Shown here: in pieces, positions 44,700 through 54,400 of the stretch
Layout of the letters: each line of letters opens with the position of its first letter
Numbering within the stretch: the first letter of the stretch is position 1
NCBI GenBank assembly: GCA_023213395.1
Contig: CM041465.1
Coordinates: 208,265,741-208,329,740 of the forward strand
Direction: 5' to 3'
DNA from: Cycas panzhihuaensis
Lineage: Eukaryota > Cycadophyta
DNA length: 64,000 nt
The notes under the pieces: model-generated
What the model saw: the letters and a program-made list of their open reading frames with translations, nothing else
What the model was told of the DNA's origin: nothing
The model's database searches: none
Translations under genes and position numbers: made by a program

Positions 44700-46787
44700 C
44701 CCTAGGATGTTAAACCCGACAACGTGCATTGTCATGGAAACATTCACCATGTACGAAACACCACTTCTTCTCAAGCGAGGAATCAGACTTCCTTGCTTGA
44801 GAGGACTGGGTGTTGCCGCCCTTGGAAGGAGCGGCTTGAGAAGCTTGTTGGACTTATTTGTTGGTTGTGGGTGACGAAGGAGCCTGAAGTTTAAGTTCCT
44901 TCATCATACGTTCGAATGAACGTATAGCAGAAGTGAGTGGGTCTAGGGTCTTTTCGGTCGAATGAGAAGAAGACCTAGTGGGTTGTTGTGGTTTGGTTTC
45001 TTTGGTTTGGAGTGGTGCCTCACGTCGTTGTGAGGGCTTAAGGGGCTTCTTGAGTCCAGCTTGGATCTCAATAGCTTCAAGCGCTAAGCACTTTGGGATG
45101 GTGGAATCGCATGTGGTTGCCCCCATCTTAAGGACTTCCACATGGACTTCAGGGCGAAATGTGTTAACAAAGAGGTCCCTCTTCAATTCCTTAGGCAAAG
45201 TAGCCTTAGTGGAATGGAGGAGGTCATGGAATCGCCGCACAAAGTCACAATTCATCTCATCGTGACCTTGTTTAAGCGAAATGAGGGATTTCATTCCACT
45301 TTCAAACGGACAAACCACATCAAAATAGTTGATGAATTCGTCCACAAGTTGCTGAAACGAGAAAATGGAATGGGCAGGCAGGCGATAAAACCATTTAAGG
45401 GCATCGCCTTGTAGGGATCGTGGAAATAATTTCATTAATATGTGATCATAGGCCCAGATCATTGGCCCAGTAGTCTATGCACGCCATAGAAAAACTACGA
45501 ATGTGCTCTGTTGGATCCTGTGATGAAGTTCCATCGAACGTAGGAACTTCGGAGGGATGAGGCGGTAAGTTGGTTCTTAGCGCCTTAATAGATAACGGTG
45601 TCGATCTATAATCCATAAAGGGACGTGCCTTCGCTTGGATCATAGGATCGACAAAGGATGTGGAAGGCAATGAACAAGGAATGGATGGGGGTGAAGGGCC
45701 CATCCCTCCTTGAGAAAATGTCCCTTGTTGGAAAGGGACTTGAGGATAAGCACCTTGAGAGGAAGTTGGGTTTTCCTTGCAAAAGCACGACGTAAGCAGC
45801 TACGCAGGACGGTGGAAACGAGGGGTGAGGGATCGGGTTCTCTCCATATGGGCCGCCCGTAGGTGGCGCGACCCCATATGGATGTAAAGGGTCCACCCCA
45901 TAAGTCGGAATGTGGTTCCCTTTACCGTGCCCCCAAGGCTGAGATGTATAGCCTGGGGGTACATAAAGAGAAGGACCACTAGGTTGGATTTGAACGCATG
46001 TGGGAACGGATCCCACATGACTAGTAGTAGGAGCATTAGTAGGACCTCTAGGCCTACTAGGAAATGTATATGCCACGTTAGGAGGTGGCATATTGGCTTG
46101 ACTAGGGAAAAGTATGTTAACCCCAAGCTGGGAGAAAGACATACCACGAGAGGGCCCCGAAGAGTTGGGACCATGATGAGAAGTAGGAGGTGTAATGATC
46201 GTCCCAAGGGTAGATGTAAAAATCGAATGGGACGGATGTGTAGGCACAAAGTGGTTGCTTGTTGTGGGAGGTGTAGATGCGGATGAAGACGACGGGACAG
46301 GCGTGGATGAGGAAGGTGCCCCACCATGCAAGTCGTCGTCTTCAAACCATCTAGGACGTGATTGAAGACAAGCAGCACGAAAGCACTCGTTAAGGGTTTC
46401 AACCACGTCGGTAGGAGGGGTATCCACCCAATCGTAGGAGGTAGACGGGACCTCAAACGAAGTAGACCCCTCAGGGCGCTCCTCATAAGAATCACCACCT
46501 GGGTGATGAATCTCAAGAAAAGATGGGCCCTCTAATGCATGACTAGAGGGACGGACATCAAGTGGACGATGTTGATCACCCGGATAGTAAATAGGATCAT
46601 CACCCTCCTGGGTGGACCCTGGAAAAGACGTGGGGAACTGATGAGTTCCCGAAGCAAAGGCATGATATGCCCAATCTGAAGGGTATCCTTCCATTGTCGA
46701 ATCGGAATCCAACGATAGAAAAGGGCGGTATGCAGGATCTTCTAACAAAGGAGGCAAACCTCGTAGGCGACGTGAGAAGCGTCGCAT
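44700..46787 (-). pseudogene. gag: Tat gag
   Basis: ATG 46787 opens a frame of 393 codons (MRRFSRRLRGLPPLLEDPAY), with a long Pro/Ser/Thr-rich N-terminal region. The Retrotrans_gag core continues in another frame (44854-45462): LFPRSLQGDALKWFYRLPAH, FVRRFHDLLHSTKATLPKEL and VEVLKMGATTCDS. The shift lies near 45450-45600. A Cys/His cluster (CFVHGECFHDNARC, about 44720-44763) follows. The gag forms the particle in active relatives. It could still be read in two blocks only. Confidence 0.85.
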
Positions 46788-46932
46788 ACAAAACTTGTCA
46801 ATGCATTAAAAGAGGAAAAAGAATGTAAAGTGTGCATTGGGGGCTACCCAACGAAAGAGATAAAGGGAGAAAACTACTAAAAGGTAGTAGCACCAATAAA
46901 AAGGGATAGGAACTAGGTCCCTTACTGACAGG

Positions 46933-46950
46933 TCCCCAGTATGGTCGCCA
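46933..46950 (-). promoter_or_regulatory. Primer-binding site of the Tat element
   Basis: The minus strand reads TGGCGACCATACTGGGGA, one base after the LTR. This shape is typical of Tat/Ogre elements. Confidence 0.8.
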
Positions 46951-46951
46951 G

Positions 46952-49724
46952 TGGAAGCGCGTCTATGGGATGGCCACTATGCTCGATAGGAATGAAGATA
47001 GTCAACAACTGATGTTGAGGGTGTGAATGAGAACCTACAAGCAAAGGGAACACCACACAGGGCGTCCGTGCGCCGGAGTGCGAGTTCAGGACCCACGAAT
47101 GGCACCCAACTACCTTGGAGTAGCTTTTAATCCGAAAAGAAAGACGCATGCAGGGGTATCCTGGGTGGTCTCAAGAGGAAGGTCCTCCCACCCTTGGATG
47201 GCCAGAAGGGAAGAAGAGAAATTCTCAATGGGGTTTCCAATGACGAAGGAAAAACAAAGGTGACAGGATGTAGGCCAAGGGCCTAGGATGAATATGAGTA
47301 AGCTTCCCTAGATTATTTGGTTTAGACAAATGCAACTAAGGGAAGAAGTAAAGGGATGGACTAAAGGCAACTCTCTCATTTTCTCTCTCTTTCACTCAAT
47401 AAACAATGGACAAGAGAAAAAAAAGAAGTACAAGCAACTCGCATGCAAGCAAGCAAACTAGATGAGATCCATCTATGGGTATTTTCGGGATGGATAGGAG
47501 AAAGGAGGAGGAATGTATTTCCTACTATGCCTTTTCCTATAAACAAGCAAACATACAAAGTTCTTATGCAAAAGATGCGAGTGGCTAATTGATTTCTCCT
47601 TTTTGCTCTTATGTGGCCTATTAGATTAATATAATAGATTTTGTATAAAAGCAAAAAAAGGAAAAGAGGTAACGGGAAAGAGGGACAGAACGTACCTGGA
47701 AAGCATGGTGGTCGATGAAGGATCTCGCTTGTGCGCAACGTACGCCCTCTCGCCAATCGGTTAATGTGTGACCAAGATTGATGAGAAAGACAGGGGCTTC
47801 CTTACCTTCCCCTTGTAAGAGATAAGCGGAACGGAAAAGATAAAGGAAGCAAACGAAATAGAAGAGAAAAGGAGGGCAAGGGTTTACCTAGAACCGGACG
47901 TCCTTTCCCTTCGCGGATGTTGCTTCGAACTTGCACACACAAGTGTCTCTCCCTTCCAAGAAGGGGCTGCAAAAAGGCTATATGTATACAAATATATGTA
48001 ATGTGAATGCTAAAACATTATATTTAAATTAAAGTAACTACTGCCGTAAACAACTCAACTTTCCTCAAATAAACCACACACATCAAGCAAGAAAAAGGGA
48101 AGGGCAGCCTCAGGATGGCAAAACCCTCTACTAAGGTTCTCCACGCAGCCTTTAAGTACAGCAAGGTAGGGGTATGTGGCAATTTATGGACAACCAACAA
48201 GCATAAGAATATGTAGGGCAAGATGTTGGAGAGATACCACAGTAACGGAGTCACTATGGACAGCGATCTGTCACACAAGTCTCACCGAAGACCCTAAGGG
48301 ATGTTGGGCAAAGTTAGGGATGCGAAGGAGGCCCAAAAGAAGGGCGTGCGAGCTTGGAATCAGCACAGCAAGGGCTGCGTACGCTGATATCCAGCGCAGG
48401 CCAAGACTCCACCTTCTCCTAGTTAACTCAAGAAAAGCATGGGAGTAGGAGAAGAAAGACGGGAAGGGGTTTTCCCTTGAGAAGTAGGTCTGAGTGGGAC
48501 GGATCCCGCCTTACTCCCTTCGCCCAGTCTTTATGAGCCTTCTCCCGCTACTTTCTTGAAAAAAACCAGCGGAGAAATCAGGTGAAAAGTTGAGAGTACA
48601 GAGCTAAACTCAAAGAAAAACAATTTTTACTACAACCAAAAGGGGAGAGAGCAGGAAAATATACTTGAAAATGAGTCCAATATGGAAAGAATACACATAA
48701 AATTTTGAAAATAAAACCAAAGGTACCTGCTAGGCTGAGTTTAGAGCGGATTTGCCCCTACAACCAGCGAGAAAGAGGAGGTCCTGCAGGGTTTGCAGGA
48801 GGTTTCCCTAAGAAAGACTGTGGAAGACACTTGCTAAGGCGTAGTCGGAGGAGAACCACGAAAAACTTGCTTGAAAGTGCTTGGAGAGGGCCTCCCACCA
48901 CGAAGAGGAACTGTTGCAGGCGGATCCTGAGCTGGAGCAGCAAGAAACACAGGATTGCAGACGCACCTATGGAGGAGAGGAGGAAAGGAGCATAAATGCA
49001 GCCGTAGAATGTCAAGTTGGAGAGCCAAGAGATGTGAAATGATGATCTTTTTGGGATTTATACCCATCTCAACCCTAACCGAGTGTTTAGAGTGCGAATA
49101 GGGCTGAGCTGGACGCTTGGTCACGTGGCAATTCTGCGGAAAAGGCGAGAATTGCTACGGCAAATATAAAAACAAGTTAGCAGCCGCATCAAGAACTTCA
49201 GCGGCATCGCTTAGTTTACAAAAGGGACAAGAAAACCAGAATGGCAATGATCAGGGTTTTGGGATCCCTAAAAGAGGTATATCAGGCCTTAGGAGGGGCT
49301 GGCCCTCTTGTCCAGGTGGCTACAGACAGTCCGGGAGGCGTGCGAACTAGACCAAATAAAGCATCAAAGGCTAAAGTTCCCAAAAATGTCATGATAGGGA
49401 CACAGGGTCAAGGTATGAGCAAATCATACAAGCCAAGTGAGGTTTGAGGCGATGTGAAGGTGGCGCGAAGGGTCGTAGAGTGCCATGGGGATGCCTACCT
49501 TGCAGAAAGGTAGGTCCTGCGGGTCGTCATAGGCTCACAATACGACAAGCAGCATGATTAAGCAAATGGATGCAAGGTGATCATACAAATGAAGCTGTCA
49601 GTCATGCAATGAGACAATACTTCTGTCAACCTTTCCCAAGAAACAGTAAAAGTGAAAAGGGAGAAGCATACCTGTGCTTACCTAGGTTGACCTATCCGTA
49701 TCCATTCCCGGTAGCCGGGAAACA
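46952..49724 (-). repeat. 5' LTR of the Tat element
   Basis: 2773 bp. Minus strand begins TGTTTCCCGGCTACCGGG and ends CGCTTCCA one base before the primer site. The GGTACC block of the other LTR is eroded here (near 49185-49210). Confidence 0.9.
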
Positions 49725-49729
49725 GGAGC

Positions 49730-51046
49730 CAAGTAGGTTTTCACCACAACACCTTAACGATAGCTCTTTACATTCCATAGCTTGATATTTGTAGGTGTGC
49801 CTAGAGCGAACAATAAATCTCCATCTCTTTCCTGTAGCTAAGCAAGTCTTTCATCTATAACACCTAGACCTTCATGCTCACATATTCTTGTCCATGCAGA
49901 AATCTTTATTCAGATGCTTGTCCTCCTTTTTTCAGATTTTACCAAAAGCGAATCCTCTACACAAGGATTTCTTAACAGCTAGGATTTCAATCATTAGTTG
50001 TCATTCCTTCATGCATGTAAATGCCCTTACAACAAACAAATTTTTCTGCCTCTATGACTATTCTTTTCACAAGCTATGGACAACTCAAGTTTAAACTTCT
50101 ACTGAAAATGCAAGATTTATTCATAGTAGAATTTTCTCCATGCGAGACAATTTCACACAACTTGGTAATTGACTTTAATTTCACCAATCAATTTTTTTTT
50201 TCAACACAAACCCTAGAAGGTGTAAGAAAAGAATACCAATGCACAAACACTAAAGAAGCAATGAAGCCAAGAGAGAGTACAAAAGAACAACATAAATTTT
50301 TATGTAGAAATTTTTCACAAAGTGCCAAGGTAAAAACCCATTGGGCAAAGTTCTCTTATTTATTAACAGCAACATCAAAAATACATTTTGTTTATCTCTC
50401 TACAATAGCTTGATCAAACTTGTATATATGAAACACCAGCTCCAAAGCCACACCAATAAACTATGCCAAAAAGCTGTGCCGAAAAGGAAAAAGCAAAAAT
50501 CTACTTTTTGCTCCATCCGCAGTTTAATGGCCATGAGCAACATTTAGCTACCCAAGGGGAGCAACGGCCTACCCCCCTTGGGACCCCCCTAGCCTTTTTA
50601 TGCCCAGCGCAATGCTCAACGCGAGAAGAATTTTACACATTAATTGTACAGTCATCATGTTGGAAACCAAAATTGGCTTCACATCCAACAAGAGGTACAA
50701 AACCTTCACTTTCATTGTATAAAACAAAATTCAGTGGCCAATAAATTCAGATTTATTCATATGTCACCATTAACTTCATAAGTTCTCATCAACCAATTTC
50801 TTCATAGGGTAAACCCTAACACGTAGCTTACTTCACATAACAAGGTAAAGGAACAATATTACTCAGTAAAAATTCTATCTTGCATCAATTACTATCACTG
50901 GCTAGGCATAACTTGCAACAATGATGGCCTTAGGGTTTCAGCCTCTACAAATAGAACCACAAACTGGCAATCGACTCTACGAAGCCACGTCCACACTCAT
51001 CAATAAAATACTAAACCTGCAAAATGACGAGTTTGACAAACAACCT
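49730..51046 (-). other. Leader of the split gag-only element, right part
   Basis: AT-rich sequence between the Tat insertion and the primer-binding site. Plus-strand frames (49888-50744) have no known motif. A segment around 50560-50600 (CCCCTTGGGACCCCC) is locally GC-rich. Confidence 0.45.
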
Positions 51047-51058
51047 GCTCCAATACCA
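51047..51058 (-). promoter_or_regulatory. Primer-binding site
   Basis: The minus strand reads TGGTATTGGAGC, directly after the LTR end. It is two changes from the initiator-Met site TGGTATCAGAGC. Confidence 0.8.
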
Positions 51059-51390
51059 TGTTAAAATATTCAATGAAGATCATTCAATATCAACAACAAT
51101 GGAACAAGTATCATGAATATATGAAGATATCATTAACTTATAATCACAATGTTTACATCATAATAACACCACAATAATCTCCATGTTGACTCAATACATA
51201 CTATTCTGCCTCATTCACTTATTTATACATCATAAGTGAGAATATGTAGGATGAGGCGAGTTACATGTGGGACTATTAACCTACAACACTACTAATGACA
51301 TAACACTTATTTATTGACCAATAACCTATAGACCACTTATTTGCACAAATGTGCATTACAATTATAATATTTGACCTCTAAAGTCTAGCA
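51059..51390 (-). repeat. 5' LTR, 332 bp
   Basis: Same length as the left LTR, with 22-23 differences by hand alignment, mostly C/T and G/A. The minus strand starts TGCTAGACTTTAGAGG. Confidence 0.9.
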
Positions 51391-51395
51391 TATGT

Positions 51396-52826
51396 AACCG
51401 TCACCTTAATGTCTTTACAAACAAAGAGTTGATTGAAGTAGAGTTTCTAGTTAACTCCTAAAAACTTTTGGATGGCCAGACCATTTTTGGGTCAAAAAAG
51501 ATTGGACAAGGTGCAAAGTTCAATGTAATGTTGGCAAGAGCAGCATTGTGCTGGCTTGGCAATGATATGATGTCTTTTGTGCAACCTGTAATGTAACCAA
51601 TGTAATGTTCTATAGCTAGTTATGCCTTGTCATTGATTATTTAAGCTCCTATGCATGATTAGAATGTACGCCAATGAAGATGTTGAGTGTTGAATACTGG
51701 TGAAAGTTACAATAAATGTTCACGAACGATAATGAATCAATCAGTCAACAGCAGTCATTGGTCGATTGACATTCTTCATAATAAATTAATAATAACACAT
51801 ATACCTCAGCCTGACCCAAGGACTTAGTCACATTCAGAAAGGTGAACCTCAAAGCAACTGCAATAGGCATTAAAATGATAATCCTTCAGCAAGTGGACTT
51901 CTATGCATAGTTCAAGCTTTCATGGCAAGCAGGCATTGGAATGAAAATACTAGCAAGAATCACCTGCTAATTAATAGGGCAATATCATTTACCGGAACCA
52001 TTATGATGTCTTTTAAAGACAGTTCCTCTATCATGCATTAAGCAAACTACTAAGACTTTGTACGGCTTTTATAAAGTGTACTTTGAAATTTCCCCTTTTG
52101 TAAAGAATGGCTTGTTACACATTTGGGGTCGGGAAAATAAACATTTAAACATTTGCTTTGATAATTGAAGTGTGTTTTCGTATTCTTTTCGTGCTGTTGA
52201 TTGCATAGAAGATACTTTTATGCTGGGCTGCTGCCAAATGTGTATATGGACGTGCACCAATCCAAGTCCCCAGTATGAGCAAAAGCTTGAATGTTGACAT
52301 TCACGCTAGTAAGTGGACCACTGATTCTAATAAATCGGGGGGTATCTATACAAAAAAGCTTCGGATAATGAACTCAGGAACTTGGAAATAGTGGGAAATA
52401 AGTAAAACAATAAAACAATGTCAGCCATTTGGAGGAGTTTATTACGGGAGAAAACTGAAAACACACAGAAAATTACACAGGCTACAGTGATTATTGAGAC
52501 GCGCAAAATAATGCAGTATGGACGAGGGCAATGAAATTGAAGATAAAAACCTTGAACGCGCAATCTATCTCTGAGATACATTTAAAAACAGAATGTGGCT
52601 TCGCCGAGTTACCGACTTCACAAACAAATGCTGTCATCACGAAATATAAGCAATCGGCTTTTCCCTAGATTTTTTTCCATCCAATCTCTCCCCCTCCTCT
52701 ATATCTTCTTTGTCCATTGAGATTTCTCTTTCGTATGCGGTCTGTATGAAGGGCCTAACTCCTATGGGGGATGCACATTACGTTATCAATTTCTCCTAAT
52801 TTGGCATAAAATCCACAGAAACGTAC
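51396..52826 (-). other. Possible first-intron sequence of the hydrolase gene
   Basis: It lies directly downstream of the exon's splice donor (minus strand). No second exon of the hydrolase was found in it. A protein-like plus-strand piece (LLDGQTIFGSKKIGQGAKFN near 51465-51525) is old decayed coding sequence of unknown type, perhaps continuous with 29282-29846 before the insertion. Confidence 0.45.
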
Positions 52827-53824
52827 CTCGGCGTTGTTAACGGTGACCCCGCACAACCACGCGGATTCATGACTACTGGGAAATAGCCATGCTGAAGTGC
52901 TTTCCACACAAAATCCTGAACACATTCGTCTCTGCTTCCTTCTGTTGTTCCGGGGACAAGCAGAACCGTGGTGTCGAGTCCCTGTTCCTCCGCCAAGTCC
53001 AAACTTGCAGGCCAATCCAAAGACACGACACCCCCATCTTCTGCATTAAGACATATCCTCTGATAACATAATTCAGTTTCCCCGCCAGTAATATCCAAAC
53101 TATGAGTGTCTAACAACCTTCTACCTAGTGTTTTATTAGGTATTCTTCCTTTGCATGAATAACCTGACACTTCAGACCCGCTTGATAACTTCACGAAATG
53201 TCTGTTATCCTTGGCTAATTTTTTGTTGACGTCCTCCAAAAGGGCACTGTCCTGAAATGATATCGACGGGCAGCGTAGCACGACGAACCGATTAAATGGT
53301 GTGGGGTTTGTGATTAAAACCCAGTCACCGTCATGGCATACCGGGGGTTCGACAGAATTGTGTCTCTGAAGACGGGACAAGTAGACTGTCAAACCTGCTA
53401 CGAATCCTAGTGTAGCTGCAAATATATCAAAGGAACTAAAGGAGGAAGCCCAACTCATCAAATCCGCAAACAACTTGTCATAATAGCTTGAACTTCCATC
53501 GAAAATACCCGAGTCTTGTGATGATGGAATTTTAGGGTCTGCAGAGAACTTCAAATTCTGCAACATCTGATTACCTCGCTCGACCAATCCCGATAGAAAA
53601 CTTGGTCCAGAATTCGAAACTACCAACCTCCGTACCTTCACATTAACTTGAGGCCGTCCAAATGTGCATCTGAAGATACTCTTTCTCCATAATGAATTTC
53701 TAGTGTATGAGTCAGACACCGATATTCTTATTCTCACGGGGAGCTTCGAGAATCCATGGCACAACTTTGTTTGAATTTTGCATGACCACGCCCAATTGTA
53801 GTTGGCGGGCCTTTGAAGCTCCAT
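52827..53824 (-). CDS. First coding exon of a plant alpha/beta-hydrolase, EMB8-like
   Basis: ATG 53824 is the first ATG after an in-frame TAA. The 332 complete codons begin with a Ser/Arg/Lys-rich, acid-poor stretch (about residues 1-75), likely a plastid transit peptide, then a hydrophobic segment near residues 132-150 (FDIFAATLGFVAGLTVYL). From about residue 253 the hydrolase family is clear: CYQRICLNAEDGGVVSLDWP, GLDTTVLLVPGTTEGS and VVMNPRGCAGSPLTTPR, where VPGT and NPRG mark the oxyanion-hole side of the fold. The exon ends at AG/GTACGT (phase 2). The nucleophile Ser, Asp and His lie in later exons, not seen in the window. The family includes EMB8-type hydrolases; the precise substrate is unknown. 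Confidence 0.85.
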
Positions 53825-54400
53825 CGTTCTGCGAGAGGTGTCAACGCAATCCTTTTCCCATGTGACCGTGCATTGAAATTACAAGTTCCATGAGCTAATT
53901 CAATGCATTGAATCAGATCCAGCGTATGTCGTCCTCCCCCTGGGACCGAGAGAAATTGCAGAAGCTCCTCATTCTCGTCAATTTGAATTCTGCACGATTC
54001 CAATTCGGAATCGAACTCCTGTCCTCCGAGTACCGATTAAAACCGTATTCGCCGAGTTTGGAGTAAGCCAAGTCGGTGGCAATGACCGTCTCGTTACTCC
54101 TCTGACTCAGCACGATTTTGCAGATTAGAAAGGAATGGAAGGGGTTGCAGCTTTTACGCCACGTCTTGTTCTTAACTGCGCTAGGAATTGAAATGGACGA
54201 ACATGATGACGTGGATCGATTCTGACCCACCACGTGTATCCGCTCTCACATCTGTTCCCCACAACTCGAAGACAAACGACATGGAGTAATTAACATAAGA
54301 AGGTGTCGGAGTAAAACTGAGATTGATTGCGACAGAAATTGAATGTCAGAGAACCAAAATGATCGTCGGTAAAGGCGGCTGAAGAGACGGAATGAATGGC
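53825..54400 (-). promoter_or_regulatory. 5' untranslated region and promoter of the hydrolase gene
   Basis: Upstream sequence with more GC and CpG than the surroundings. No clear TATA box in a fixed place. A second minus-strand frame (53734-54003) overlaps the start in another frame and is not conserved by any motif, so it is read as leader. Transcription start unknown. Confidence 0.5.

Larger units (their letters stand above)
32679..49724 (-). mobile_element. Ty3/gypsy Tat element with antisense PMD ORF and extra RNase H
   Basis: LTRs of about 2.75 kb (32679-35421, 46952-49724) share ends (minus strand TGTTTYCCGG to TTCCA). GGAGC flanks both sides (32674-32678, 49725-49729). The primer-binding site at 46933-46950 fixes the orientation. 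From right to left: gag, protease, RT, RNase H, integrase, an antisense mobile-domain ORF and a second, archaeal-type RNase H. Over the first 250 bp the LTRs are about 92% identical by eye. All pol ORFs carry breaks. Confidence 0.92.
29852..51390 (-). mobile_element. Gag-only copia-type element, split by a Tat gypsy element
   Basis: Two LTRs of exactly 332 bp (29852-30183, 51059-51390), about 93% identical by hand count, are flanked on both sides by TATGT (29847-29851, 51391-51395). A polypurine tract borders the left LTR inside and a primer-binding site borders the right LTR inside. The internal part holds one gag-like pseudogene (left) and leader sequence (right), interrupted by a complete 17-kb Tat element at 32679-49724. 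With that removed, the element is about 4.5 kb. Confidence 0.9.

Noticed and set aside
51396-52826. Second exon of the hydrolase
   Set aside because: No minus-strand segment resembling the next family motifs was found.
53734-54003. 89-codon ORF overlapping the hydrolase start
   Set aside because: Different frame, no conserved segment. More likely leader sequence.
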